Shown: in pieces, positions 39,185-46,770 of the stretch
Numbering within the stretch: position 1 is the stretch's first letter
Layout: each line of letters begins with the position of its first letter
Origin: Nitrososphaerota archaeon
GTDB lineage: Archaea > Thermoproteota > Nitrososphaeria > Nitrososphaerales > Nitrosopumilaceae
Reading direction: 5' to 3'
Length of the DNA stretch: 49,120 nt
NCBI GenBank assembly: GCA_016872015.1
Contig: VHBK01000007.1
Location: 1-49,120, forward strand
The notes under the pieces: generated by a model
The model's input: the letters and a program-made list of their open reading frames with translations, nothing else
Database searches by the model: none
What the model was told of the DNA's origin: nothing
Position numbers and translations under genes: made by a program

Positions 39185-39457
39185 CTAAAACTGCTTTAGC
39201 TTTTCCACAATAATTTTAAAGATTTCATTGTTGTCAATTAGAATACATGGTAGGTTGTTTTCTGCACAGGCCTGCCCACTTTCCGTGTCTCGCGTAATCA
39301 GAATCATGCCGTTTTCTTTGGCGTAATTTATCACGGAATAGTCGGTGCGGAGGTTTTTTCCTTCGGTGATTAGTTTTTTGACTGAATACGCATCATAGCC
39401 TAGGCCTCGCAGCTTTTCATCCCAGCCATCATCCATTTCATCAACTAGAATCTTCAT
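39185..39457 (-). CDS. PIN-like DUF5615 protein
   Basis: A 90-aa protein: MKILVDEMDDGWDEKLRGLGYDAYSV with the acidic pair of the PIN-like fold, then NYAKENGMILITRDTESGQACAENNLPCILID. DUF5615 proteins are predicted nucleases, often toxins of TA systems. No antitoxin is adjacent here. Confidence 0.8.
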   Translation of the reverse strand: MKILVDEMDDGWDEKLRGLGYDAYSVKKLITEGKNLRTDYSVINYAKENGMILITRDTESGQACAENNLPCILIDNNEIFKIIVEKLKQF

Positions 39458-39490
39458 TGTAACCAGATTCCAAAATTTGGAATTATAATA

Positions 39491-39580
39491 TTAGTCAAGC
39501 AGATAACCGATTATTAGAGGAATAAACACAGATAGTGCAACTATAGCACCCATAATGGATACAATGTGTTGTGCCTCCAT
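39491..39580 (-). CDS. Single-span micro-membrane protein (29 aa)
   Basis: MEAQHIVSIMGAIVALSVFIPLIIGYLLD: one hydrophobic helix with acidic ends. Short but with good start and no competing frame. Function unknown. Confidence 0.45.
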   Translation of the reverse strand: MEAQHIVSIMGAIVALSVFIPLIIGYLLD

Positions 39581-39633
39581 AATACAACATAATATGAAAA
39601 GATAGTAAGATTTGGTGTGTGCAAAACAAACAA

Positions 39634-40014
39634 CTAGAGGTGTGCAGTTATTTTTTTGACCTTGCTAACAATTGTCATCTTTTTTGTCGCGCTGACCTCT
39701 GGCTCTAGTGTAAAATAGACTGTTTTTCTTTTTGGATAGATCACCAACTGGGTTACCTTTTCGCGCTCCACTTGGACGTATCTTACCTTACCCAAGGACT
39801 TGTTGAATCCCTGTCGCATTTTGCGCCTTTGTGCCACTTGCTTGCAAAAATGCTCTTCTTCTTTTTGGGACTTTAGCGAGGTCTTGCCCTTTTTCATTAT
39901 GGATTCAAGTATGTTTCCCTTGAGATCTATGATGGCTGCAAACCTCATAGTAGAGTCCAGGCTGATAATATCCTCGACTATTTCCATTAGTGTTGCGCGC
40001 TTGTAGACATTCAA
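39634..40014 (-). CDS. Roadblock/longin-like hypothetical protein (126 aa)
   Basis: The N-terminal part LMEIVEDIISLDSTMRFAAIIDLKGNILESIMKKG looks like a roadblock/LC7 strand-helix arrangement; the later part is basic (QRRKMRQGFNKSLGKVRYVQVEREKVTQLVIYPKRKTVYFTLEPE). No catalytic motif. Such proteins often work with small GTPases or kinases; none is adjacent. Family assignment is tentative. Confidence 0.6.
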   Translation of the reverse strand: MNVYKRATLMEIVEDIISLDSTMRFAAIIDLKGNILESIMKKGKTSLKSQKEEEHFCKQVAQRRKMRQGFNKSLGKVRYVQVEREKVTQLVIYPKRKTVYFTLEPEVSATKKMTIVSKVKKITAHL

Positions 40015-40096
40015 TTTTCTGTGACTAGAGTTTGGCCAAATATAATTGAATTAACAAATTTCAAAAATTATTATTCAATAATATTTCAGCAAGAAC

Positions 40097-40702
40097 ATGG
40101 CCAAGATAAGATCGGTACTTGCTAAGCTGGAAAGACAGTCGCGCTTAGAAAAAACAAGGAAAATAGATGTAGAACCTGAAAGGCGAATGCTTGCAATTAC
40201 CCCACAGACTGCCAGATTTTACCACAAATTACTCAGAGGTATGAGGGCGGAGAAGATCCTAGAGCTTGGAACATCATCAGGATATTCCGCGTTGTGGTTT
40301 GCAGATGCAATAATGCAAAGTGCCAATCCAAGAATAATCACAATAGAAGGTAACCCGACCAAGGTAGAAATGGCAAGAGCAAACTTTGAGGCGGCCCAAG
40401 TTTCCCATGTCATAAAAATCAGACACGGTCAAATCCTAGACATACTAAAAACAATGCCAAAAAGGGCGACATTTGACTTTGTGCTAATTGATGCAGACAA
40501 GGAAAATGTCGCAAAATACTTTGATTCTGTGTTGCTAATGACGAAAATAGGCGGAATAATAGCAACAGACAATGTCTTGCTGCCAAGAAAATATCTCAAA
40601 TTCATGCGCAAATACACTAGCCACATAAGACAAAACAGGCGCGTTATAACAGGGACAATACCGCTAGGATACGGCCAGGAAATAACAATGCGGGTTATCT
40701 AG
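40097..40702 (+). CDS. SAM-dependent O-methyltransferase-like protein
   Basis: A 201-aa class I methyltransferase of the caffeoyl-CoA/COMT-like group: motif I EKILELGTSSGYSALWFADA, TIEGNPTKVEMARANFE, and FDFVLIDADKENVAKYFDSVL with the acidic metal/SAM site, then GGIIATDNVLL. Substrate unknown. Converges with the coiled-coil gene, overlapping by 4 bp. Confidence 0.88.
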   Translation: MAKIRSVLAKLERQSRLEKTRKIDVEPERRMLAITPQTARFYHKLLRGMRAEKILELGTSSGYSALWFADAIMQSANPRIITIEGNPTKVEMARANFEAAQVSHVIKIRHGQILDILKTMPKRATFDFVLIDADKENVAKYFDSVLLMTKIGGIIATDNVLLPRKYLKFMRKYTSHIRQNRRVITGTIPLGYGQEITMRVI

Positions 40703-42129
40703 GATTTTGCTAATTTTTTGATCTTGGCAGATTCTGTACTAATTGACTTTGATATTGCCTTCTTTTTCTGCTCTAGCTGTTTTATTTTTGTGGCTTCTTT
40801 TTTCTTTTGGCGCTCTAGTTGGGTTTTCTGAGCTTTGATCTGCCTTTCGATTGCTGTCTTTTCCTTTTTGATTGACTGGAGTTCTGTTTTTGCAGTCTTT
40901 ACTTGGGTTTGCAGTGCATTGCGGTCGTAGTTGATTTTGTCCAGCAATTCCTGGTCGGACTTTATTTGAGAGACAGACGGGGCTGCGGAGATTATTTTGT
41001 TTTTTTGCTCCAAGATTTGCTTTGCAAGATCGGATTGCTTTTGTTTAGAGTCAGATAGGAATTTTTCATAATTAGAAATTGTTTTTAGTAGTTTTGCTTG
41101 GGTTGCAAGCTTTGCCTTTTCTTGTTTTACCTGATCTTCAAGCTGACGTTCCTGAGACTTTGCCTCTTGGATGATTTTTTGGTTTTCTGCGCGTATTGAT
41201 TCTAGTTGCTGCCTTTCTTCCTGGATTTTTTTGGCAACCTGTGCCTGTTCTGCTAGGTGCGCCCGCTCGGCTTGCGCCTGGGATGCTATTTCTGCCTGCT
41301 CTTGTTGCAGTTGTGATATTATAGTATCGCGCTCTGCTCTTGCTTGTTCTAGCTCTGACTCCTGTAGTTTTATCTGCTCGACTAGCTTGTTTTGCTCTAG
41401 GAGCTTGTCTCGCTCCTGAGCTATTTGCTTTTGGAGTTGTTCTTTTTCTATTTTGACTTGATTTGCAAATTCCTTTCTGTCCAGAATAATCTGGGTTAGC
41501 TTGGACTGCTCTATTCTGATCTTTTCTGCCTCTGTTTTTTCGTGTCCTAGCTTTTCTTGCTCTGATGCTAGTTGTTTTTGAATTTGATCAAGGCCTTGCG
41601 CTTGTACCTGCCATCCCTTTGGCAGTGTTGCCTGTGGTTTGTGCGTGGATTGGAGATACCCCATCTTTTGCGTTATGACGGATTCAAGATTTGCTATCTT
41701 TTGGTTTGCCCAGGAGACTTGGGATTTTAGTGATTCTATTGTCTTATCAGAGTCTCGTTTTTCTGTTATTATGGCATCATAGTTGATTTTTTCTCCGAGC
41801 TTTGATTCCAGATACTGCTGGTCGGATTTGTAGAGTGTTTTTCCCTGTTTTAGAAATTCCAGTATGAATTGCAAGCGACCCGTGTCCCCCACTCCTGCAG
41901 AGATGAGCTTTTGGATTTTGACTAGGATGCTTTCTTCTACTTTGAGCTGCTCTTGCAGGCCTATTTCCTGTGAGAATTTTTCATCAAGATATTTTTGATC
42001 AGAGTGGTATAGATGTCTGCCATCATTTAGAATTGATATAATGTGCTGTAGTCTGCCGGGATCTCCTTTGCCAGAAGCCATTAGCTTTTCTACAAATGCC
42101 CTAGTTTCCTGGCGAGTCAGGTTTGCCAT
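40699..42129 (-). CDS. Long coiled-coil protein with a duplicated N-terminal motif
   Basis: A 476-aa protein. The N-terminal about 110 residues hold two copies of a motif: KLMASGKGDPGRLQHIISIL...GRHLYHSDQKYLDEKF and KLISAGVGDTGRLQFILEFL...GKTLYKSDQQYLESKL. The remainder is an almost unbroken coiled coil rich in Gln, Glu and Lys, with no membrane segment or signal. A structural or scaffolding role, for example with chromatin or division proteins, is possible. It is not an SMC: there are no Walker motifs. Confidence 0.75.
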   Translation of the reverse strand: MANLTRQETRAFVEKLMASGKGDPGRLQHIISILNDGRHLYHSDQKYLDEKFSQEIGLQEQLKVEESILVKIQKLISAGVGDTGRLQFILEFLKQGKTLYKSDQQYLESKLGEKINYDAIITEKRDSDKTIESLKSQVSWANQKIANLESVITQKMGYLQSTHKPQATLPKGWQVQAQGLDQIQKQLASEQEKLGHEKTEAEKIRIEQSKLTQIILDRKEFANQVKIEKEQLQKQIAQERDKLLEQNKLVEQIKLQESELEQARAERDTIISQLQQEQAEIASQAQAERAHLAEQAQVAKKIQEERQQLESIRAENQKIIQEAKSQERQLEDQVKQEKAKLATQAKLLKTISNYEKFLSDSKQKQSDLAKQILEQKNKIISAAPSVSQIKSDQELLDKINYDRNALQTQVKTAKTELQSIKKEKTAIERQIKAQKTQLERQKKKEATKIKQLEQKKKAISKSISTESAKIKKLAKS

Positions 42130-42196
42130 ACCGAGTTCCTTTGTTCTATGTGGGGCTGGTATTTTAAGACCTCAGAGATTTACTAAATTTAACAAC

Positions 42197-42685
42197 TCAG
42201 GCTGCACCAAGGCTAGCCTTGTACAGTATCTTCCAAGCCTTGACGTTTTTTGATGATCTGATTATTACTAAACCATCAAAGGAAAACGATTTTTTTATTT
42301 TCAAAGAATTTTTGATTTTTAGCTTAGTGGAAGAATCCATCTTTTTGTAAATCAGGCTTATGTGGGGCTCAAAATCATATTTTGTGCCAAACGCAGCATA
42401 TAGAGTATTGTGAATTTCGCTTAGGTTTTTGTCCTTTTTTATTTTGACAAATAGAGTCTTCCAGAGATAATCTGATTGCCCAATGCCGGTTTTGCATACT
42501 CGGATTTTGCAAGAATTTATGCATTGTACGGCTGCCTTTGCTTTTTTTAGCGATGTTATACCGCTATACACCGTAATGTGAGTGGAAAATTTTGGTGCGT
42601 CATGTTTTTTTGCCAAGTTGTGGATTATTTTGTTTAGGTATTTTTTGTCCTCACATGACGGGACAAGCCAAATGGAATATGTCAT
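42197..42685 (-). CDS. 2H phosphoesterase (LigT / cyclic phosphodiesterase-like)
   Basis: A 162-aa 2H protein with the two catalytic HxT/S motifs HITVYS and HISLIY (in FSTHITVY and FEPHISLIYK). The family hydrolyses or ligates 2',5' or cyclic phosphates in RNA and nucleotides. Its start overlaps the cupin gene stop by 4 bp, so the two are co-transcribed. Confidence 0.85.
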   Translation of the reverse strand: MTYSIWLVPSCEDKKYLNKIIHNLAKKHDAPKFSTHITVYSGITSLKKAKAAVQCINSCKIRVCKTGIGQSDYLWKTLFVKIKKDKNLSEIHNTLYAAFGTKYDFEPHISLIYKKMDSSTKLKIKNSLKIKKSFSFDGLVIIRSSKNVKAWKILYKASLGAA

Positions 42686-43047
42686 GACATTTTTTGCATT
42701 ACAATGTTTCTGTACGGTGCATATTCCACTGCTGAGTAATCCTTTGAGAATTCTTCTGCAAATATGGTGTCTTCTTTTGCAATTAACAGATGAGCTGCCA
42801 TTGGCGGCACCACAATTACTGCAGGACTAGTTATTGTTTTGATTTTTTCCTGGTCTGTGTTGATGTCTTTTTCACGGTATTCTATTACACCTGATATCAA
42901 GTGGTGTTTTGTCTCAAAGGTATGATAGTGTCCGCCTCTGGCAAACCCTTTTTTGATTTGCACCAAGTTGAGGTTTTTTTCTCCGTATTTTAGAAAGATT
43001 ATGGTTCCTCGAACATCGGTTGCCTGTTTTTCATATTCTAGGTCCAT
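42682..43047 (-). CDS. Cupin-fold protein
   Basis: A 121-aa single-domain cupin: KGFARGGHYHTFETKHHLISGVIEYRE contains GGHYH and the downstream E/H positions of cupin motif 1; IVVPPMAAHLLIAKEDTIFAEEF is motif 2 with one His. dTDP-sugar isomerase-like cupins look similar. Substrate unknown. Confidence 0.8.
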   Translation of the reverse strand: MDLEYEKQATDVRGTIIFLKYGEKNLNLVQIKKGFARGGHYHTFETKHHLISGVIEYREKDINTDQEKIKTITSPAVIVVPPMAAHLLIAKEDTIFAEEFSKDYSAVEYAPYRNIVMQKMS

Positions 43048-43056
43048 TGTACCACC

Positions 43057-43512
43057 CTAGGCTGCAGAGCCCACGTTTATCTTCAATAACAAAGTTGGCG
43101 ATAATGCAGACGGATTATCGATGCTCTCCCACACGAATATAGTCGCCTCGTATTGTCCTGTTTGGCTTGGCACCCATGACAGCGACGGTGAGAATGATTG
43201 TGCTGGAGACAATTCCCCTGTAATCCAGGCAAGTGACACTGTTACGCCGTTTTCGTCCTGGACTTGGACAATATACGCAAATTGCTGCTCAAAGTCCTGA
43301 TTGTTTTTTAGATCAGCTGCAATTTGGACTTGTTTTCCTACTTCTATGGTTTTGGTTTGAGGGCCTGCGCCAAGATTTACCTGTGCAAACGCCATCCCAA
43401 AAATGCCAAACAATGCAAGGCCAATCAATGCAAATCTGTACAATGCTAGGAATTCTTCCAGTCTGATTGATAAACTAATCTTCTTCGGACTTGCCCATGT
43501 GGTCCACTGCAC
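43057..43512 (-). CDS. Membrane-anchored extracytoplasmic protein (151 aa)
   Basis: A hydrophobic N-terminal segment (FALIGLALFGIFGMAFAQ) acts as signal or anchor, followed by a beta-sandwich-like domain with IQVQDENGVTVSLAWITGELSPAQSFSPSLSWVPSQTGQYEATIFVWESIDNPSAL. The sequence resembles archaeal surface Ig-like domains. Function unknown. The start region before residue 20 overlaps the small zinc-finger gene. Confidence 0.65.
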   Translation of the reverse strand: MQWTTWASPKKISLSIRLEEFLALYRFALIGLALFGIFGMAFAQVNLGAGPQTKTIEVGKQVQIAADLKNNQDFEQQFAYIVQVQDENGVTVSLAWITGELSPAQSFSPSLSWVPSQTGQYEATIFVWESIDNPSALSPTLLLKINVGSAA

Positions 43513-43576
43513 AATCAGTAGAACAGAAATTGGACGCCCTGTTTTTGAACTCGGTGCCGCAGTTCTTGCACTTCAT
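43475..43576 (-). CDS. Tiny zinc-finger protein (33 aa)
   Basis: From ATG 43574-43576: MKCKNCGTEFKNRASNFCSTDC..., a CxxC...CxxxC treble-clef-like knuckle, then AVDHMGKSEED. The longer upstream frame looks non-coding. It overlaps the N-terminus of the next gene by 38 bp in another frame. Confidence 0.6.
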   Translation of the reverse strand: MKCKNCGTEFKNRASNFCSTDCAVDHMGKSEED

Positions 43577-43668
43577 GTTTTGCAATTCTATACGAGGATG
43601 TGATAAAATTAACCATAAAATACCAAAATTGGAAACGCCGCTAGCATGGTGTGAATCTGGGATGAGGA

Positions 43669-43833
43669 TCAAGTCGCTTCTGCAAGTATTGATTTAAGAT
43701 AGTTTATTTCATCAATTATGGTGTCGCGAAGTTTTTCTAATTCTAAGATTCTGTCGTAAAACGACTTGAATTGCGGATTTTGCGTATCAAACCAATACGG
43801 CGGAAGCATGATTACTGTGCTTGTTTGTTCCAT
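43669..43833 (-). CDS. Small helical protein (54 aa)
   Basis: MEQTSTVIMLPPYWFDTQNPQFKSFYDRILELEKLRDTIIDEINYLKSILAEAT: a hydrophobic/aromatic start and a C-terminal coiled-coil helix. The only open frame here; a TATA-like CTTTTATGTTG lies about 26 bp upstream and an imperfect palindrome (CACTAATGA...TCAGTG, 43867-43885) lies just before it. Function unknown. Confidence 0.6.
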   Translation of the reverse strand: MEQTSTVIMLPPYWFDTQNPQFKSFYDRILELEKLRDTIIDEINYLKSILAEAT

Positions 43834-43894
43834 GTGATATAATTTTCAAAAACAACATAAAAGACTCACTAATGATTTATCAGTGGAATTTTTT

Positions 43895-43946
43895 GTAGAT
43901 GGGCTGGCAATGGCTTTGCCAGAGTCCGGCATTAATCCCCATCTAC
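43895..43946. ncRNA. Candidate structured RNA: nested perfect stems
   Basis: GTAGATGGG (43895-43903) pairs with CCCATCTAC (43938-43946), enclosing a second perfect stem CTGGCA/TGCCAG (43904-43909, 43917-43922) and a 15-nt single-stranded stretch. Both stems are adjacent, as in a small two-helix RNA. It lies between msrA and the 54-aa gene, within a possible msrA 3' UTR. The strand of a transcript cannot be told; no T run follows on either side. Confidence 0.4.
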
Positions 43947-43990
43947 TAGTATTGTAATGACGAATTTTGTATTAAAAGTGGGCGTAGAAA

Positions 43991-44449
43991 TTATCTAGAG
44001 ATTCCACATTTTACGTAATATTTCTGGTGGTATTCCTCTGCTTGGTAAAATTCCGGTGCCGGCTGAATTTGTGTGACAATTTTTTTGCCAAACTTGCCTG
44101 ATGCATCGAGTCTTTCTTTGGATTCTTGGGCAACTCTTTCCTGATCTGAATCATGGCAAAAAATCACAGAGCGGTATTGTGTTCCAATGTCTGGGCCCTG
44201 TCTGTTCAGTTGTGTTGGGTCATGAGAGCCCCAAAACACGTCCAATAGTTTTTCATAAGGTATAACGCTCGGATCAAACTCCACCTGGACTAGTTCTGCA
44301 TGTCCGGTATCATCTGTGCAGACCTGCTCATAAGTTGGGTTTTTTGTGTGCCCTCCACCATATCCTACTGATGTAGACTTGACTCCTGGTGTCGTCCTAA
44401 AGATGTCTTCTACGCACCAAAAGCAGCCTGCGCCAAACGTTGCCTTCAT
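43991..44449 (-). CDS. msrA: Peptide methionine-S-oxide reductase A
   Basis: The start [33 protein letters not shown] is at ATG 44449; the upstream frame is longer but unlike the family. Catalytic motif GCFWC is intact, together with [13 protein letters not shown] and GTQYRSVIF. It reduces methionine S-sulfoxide using thioredoxin. About 152 aa, a normal length. Confidence 0.93.
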   Translation of the reverse strand: MKATFGAGCFWCVEDIFRTTPGVKSTSVGYGGGHTKNPTYEQVCTDDTGHAELVQVEFDPSVIPYEKLLDVFWGSHDPTQLNRQGPDIGTQYRSVIFCHDSDQERVAQESKERLDASGKFGKKIVTQIQPAPEFYQAEEYHQKYYVKCGISR

Positions 44450-44491
44450 GGTTTTGATTATAACACACCGCAATTAAAACGATATTCCAAA

Positions 44492-45268
44492 TTACTTTTC
44501 GTACAGCCAGACTTGGATTTTGGTCAGAGGCAAAATCAGGTTGTCAGGAGTTATAATGAGCAGGCCTGAATTTTTTCCAACATTGTTGCACGTGCCGGAG
44601 AATCGCTCATAGTTTTTGCCAAAACATGTACCGTCTGTATAATGAGTGAACTTGTTGTTTGAGTCGTAATTTGCCTGCTGCTCTATTGACTCTACAAAAT
44701 AAACATCAAAGCCGACTGTATTGTCATTGATTTTTACAGCATAGTCAAACGATGCTCCGTCTTGCGATGTGCATATTGGGATGAACTGTGAGTATCCTGA
44801 CTTTAGCTGTTCTTGCTGCTCGGAATAGTCTTGCTTGCTTGGTTCAAGTGTGTACAGAGTTTTGTTTGGGTCTGGGCTTTGTTGTAGTCCAGTTGCATAT
44901 TCTATATAGTGTCGTAGTGTATCTGCGCCAAACCTTGCATAGTGTGGCTCCCAGGAATCCCGGCAGTTTGTGTTGCTGTTTTGGACCAAAATGTATGGCT
45001 TGTCATGGACGTATCTGATTTCATCGACATTGTTTTGTTTTGATATTTCGAGTCTTTCTTGCGTGCTAAGCTGTGTTGTGTCTTGGTTTGACCAGACATT
45101 AGTTATCTCGTATACAATATTTCCCGGATAGCTCTTCCATCCAGGCTCTAAATGCACGTAAACTGATTGCTTGTTAATTGATTGCTGTTGCAGGACAAAT
45201 GCCGAGAGGATATAATATGATACAATGATTGCAATTATTGCCAGCACCGCATAGTATCGCTTGCGCAT
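44492..45268 (-). CDS. Membrane-anchored extracytoplasmic hypothetical protein (258 aa)
   Basis: N-terminal helix (YYAVLAIIAIIVSYYILSAFVLQ) followed by an exposed domain with several cysteines (NTNCRDSWE, PICTSQDG, GTCFGKNYERFSGTCNN). Not assigned to a family. Spaced Cys residues suggest disulfides. It lies among other exported proteins. Confidence 0.65.
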   Translation of the reverse strand: MRKRYYAVLAIIAIIVSYYILSAFVLQQQSINKQSVYVHLEPGWKSYPGNIVYEITNVWSNQDTTQLSTQERLEISKQNNVDEIRYVHDKPYILVQNSNTNCRDSWEPHYARFGADTLRHYIEYATGLQQSPDPNKTLYTLEPSKQDYSEQQEQLKSGYSQFIPICTSQDGASFDYAVKINDNTVGFDVYFVESIEQQANYDSNNKFTHYTDGTCFGKNYERFSGTCNNVGKNSGLLIITPDNLILPLTKIQVWLYEK

Positions 45269-45293
45269 GTTCAGTGGTTTTTGTTGGGGGTTT

Positions 45294-45446
45294 TTATTTT
45301 GTGGTCAGATCGGTTCCCGTTTCGTGATAGTATCGATGTTCTATTTCCTTTAACCTCTGATGGATTCGATGATCGTATGATTTTTCCTGTTTTGCCTTGA
45401 GTGTGTGGTATTCCTGCACTAATTTTTTGAGATGGGATTGTTTCAT
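45294..45446 (-). CDS. Small charged protein (50 aa)
   Basis: MKQSHLKKLVQEYHTLKAKQEKSYDHRIHQRLKEIEHRYYHETGTDLTTK: a basic amphipathic helix with many His. It is preferred over the overlapping 62-aa frame, which lacks protein-like character. It overlaps the end of the metalloprotease gene by 4 bp, supporting translation coupling. Confidence 0.65.
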   Translation of the reverse strand: MKQSHLKKLVQEYHTLKAKQEKSYDHRIHQRLKEIEHRYYHETGTDLTTK

Positions 45447-46324
45447 TTGGAGATTTCAAGGCTGTTTGCCTTTTTGAGTGATTTTTTGATTTCTAGGATT
45501 TTAGAGTCTATCTTTTTTGCCCGGTCTAGCGATGACTTGTATTTTTGGTACGATTCTGAATATTTTGACTCGTAGAACAAGTCATCTGCTTGTGCTTGTA
45601 GTATCTTTGCATCACTTTGGTATTTTTTTGCAGCAAAGAAGTGTTCTTCTGCCTTTTTCATCTCTGCTTGTGATGCCTTGTTTGTAGCCCAAGTCGAGTT
45701 AACAAATGGCGCTATTGCATTTATGGAGTTTTGTGTAGAGTATAGTTTTTTGTCAGAGTTTGTCTGAAGTGTTGTTGCCTTTGCCTTCCAATCGACTGGC
45801 TTTGTCTGGTTTGTCATTTTGGTTGGCGCTTTTGAGGCAAGCCATGACTCGTAATTTTCAATTTGAGGATACATGATATCAGTTGGGTCAGTGCTGTGTT
45901 GGAGTCCTATTGCATGGCCTAGCTCGTGTTTTGTAATCTCCAAAGCATAATCTGGCGAGACTAGGTTCCATTTTTTGTCCTTGAAATATCCAAGTGTTAT
46001 TGTCAGCTTGGGTTTGCCGTATTCGTTTTGCGTGTTGCTGCTATAGTAGCCAAGCTTGCCAGAATCATACTGGCTTGCCCACTCTAGAACAAAGTCTGCT
46101 TGGTCTTGGTATGGTATTTTTTCTATTACTAGTCCTGGATTTTTTTGCTGCCAGAACTGGATTGCCTTGTCCAATATATCGCCAAAGGATTTTTGCCAGT
46201 GTGGGGGCATTTTTTGCACATACATTTTGTAAGTTTGGGCGTCTGCCACACCAACAAAAACCCATGATATTGCAAATATCGCAATTAATCCGTAGATGAG
46301 CTTCACGAATTTAGTATTATGCAA
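45443..46324 (-). CDS. Secreted matrixin-like zinc metalloprotease
   Basis: A signal peptide (IYGLIAIFAISWVFVGVADA) precedes a metzincin domain with the zinc motif HELGHAIGLQH and a Met-turn DIMYPQ. A basic, coiled C-terminal region (about 190-293) follows, with YQSDAKILQAQADDLFYESKYSESYQKYKSSLDRAKK, probably helical. It acts outside the cell on unknown proteins. It is in a run of exported proteins on this strand. Confidence 0.88.
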   Translation of the reverse strand: MHNTKFVKLIYGLIAIFAISWVFVGVADAQTYKMYVQKMPPHWQKSFGDILDKAIQFWQQKNPGLVIEKIPYQDQADFVLEWASQYDSGKLGYYSSNTQNEYGKPKLTITLGYFKDKKWNLVSPDYALEITKHELGHAIGLQHSTDPTDIMYPQIENYESWLASKAPTKMTNQTKPVDWKAKATTLQTNSDKKLYSTQNSINAIAPFVNSTWATNKASQAEMKKAEEHFFAAKKYQSDAKILQAQADDLFYESKYSESYQKYKSSLDRAKKIDSKILEIKKSLKKANSLEISK

Positions 46325-46348
46325 GCCCCAAATAAGGCAGATGTTGTT

Positions 46349-46744
46349 CTATCTTGCAGGCTCGCGAAACGATTGACTTGAAAAACTTGCAGATATTGTA
46401 TCAGGATTGTTTGCTGCAATGAAAAACTCGCCAGACTTGCATGTCTTGGGCATGATGAGGCCCCACATTGTGACTTGGATTGTATCACGGTCTGATTTTA
46501 TTTCCAAGTCAGGCGAGTAGAGATTTTCTGGTCCAGCGCAGACTTGGACTGTAATAATATACCAAACGTGCAGAGTTCTAGACTTTGATATCTGGGTTAT
46601 CTTGACTGATTTTGCATCAATGGGTGTTTTGATTTCCTTAATGTCTTTTTTTATTTGGTTTTTTACAGGTTTGGCTTCCACATATTGTACAGAGAGTACC
46701 GTAAATACCAAAAGTGCAGCAAGAACAATGCCGATTGCCTTCAT
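46349..46744 (-). CDS. Small secreted hypothetical protein (131 aa)
   Basis: Signal peptide from ATG 46744 (MKAIGIVLAALLVFTVLSVQYVEA), then a mature part with a basic start and two cysteines (QVCAGPENLY and KTCKSGEF) likely forming a disulfide. The beta-rich composition suggests a small extracellular domain. The frame opens at 46762, but the first six residues are not signal-like. It lies 24 bp before the FN3-protein stop on the same strand. Confidence 0.65.
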   Translation of the reverse strand: MKAIGIVLAALLVFTVLSVQYVEAKPVKNQIKKDIKEIKTPIDAKSVKITQISKSRTLHVWYIITVQVCAGPENLYSPDLEIKSDRDTIQVTMWGLIMPKTCKSGEFFIAANNPDTISASFSSQSFREPAR

Positions 46745-46770
46745 GTTGTAAGTATACCACAAAATACGAT

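Noticed and set aside
38987-39199. Plus-strand 70-aa ORF
   Set aside because: It is antisense to the repetitive minus-strand micro-protein and consists of its complement-derived Ser/Pro/Phe repeats.
43895-43946. H/ACA guide RNA
   Set aside because: An ACA triplet follows the stem on the minus strand, but the internal loop is one-sided, so no proper guide pocket forms.
45271-45459. 62-aa ORF after the metalloprotease
   Set aside because: The overlapping 50-aa frame is far more protein-like and has a coupled start.
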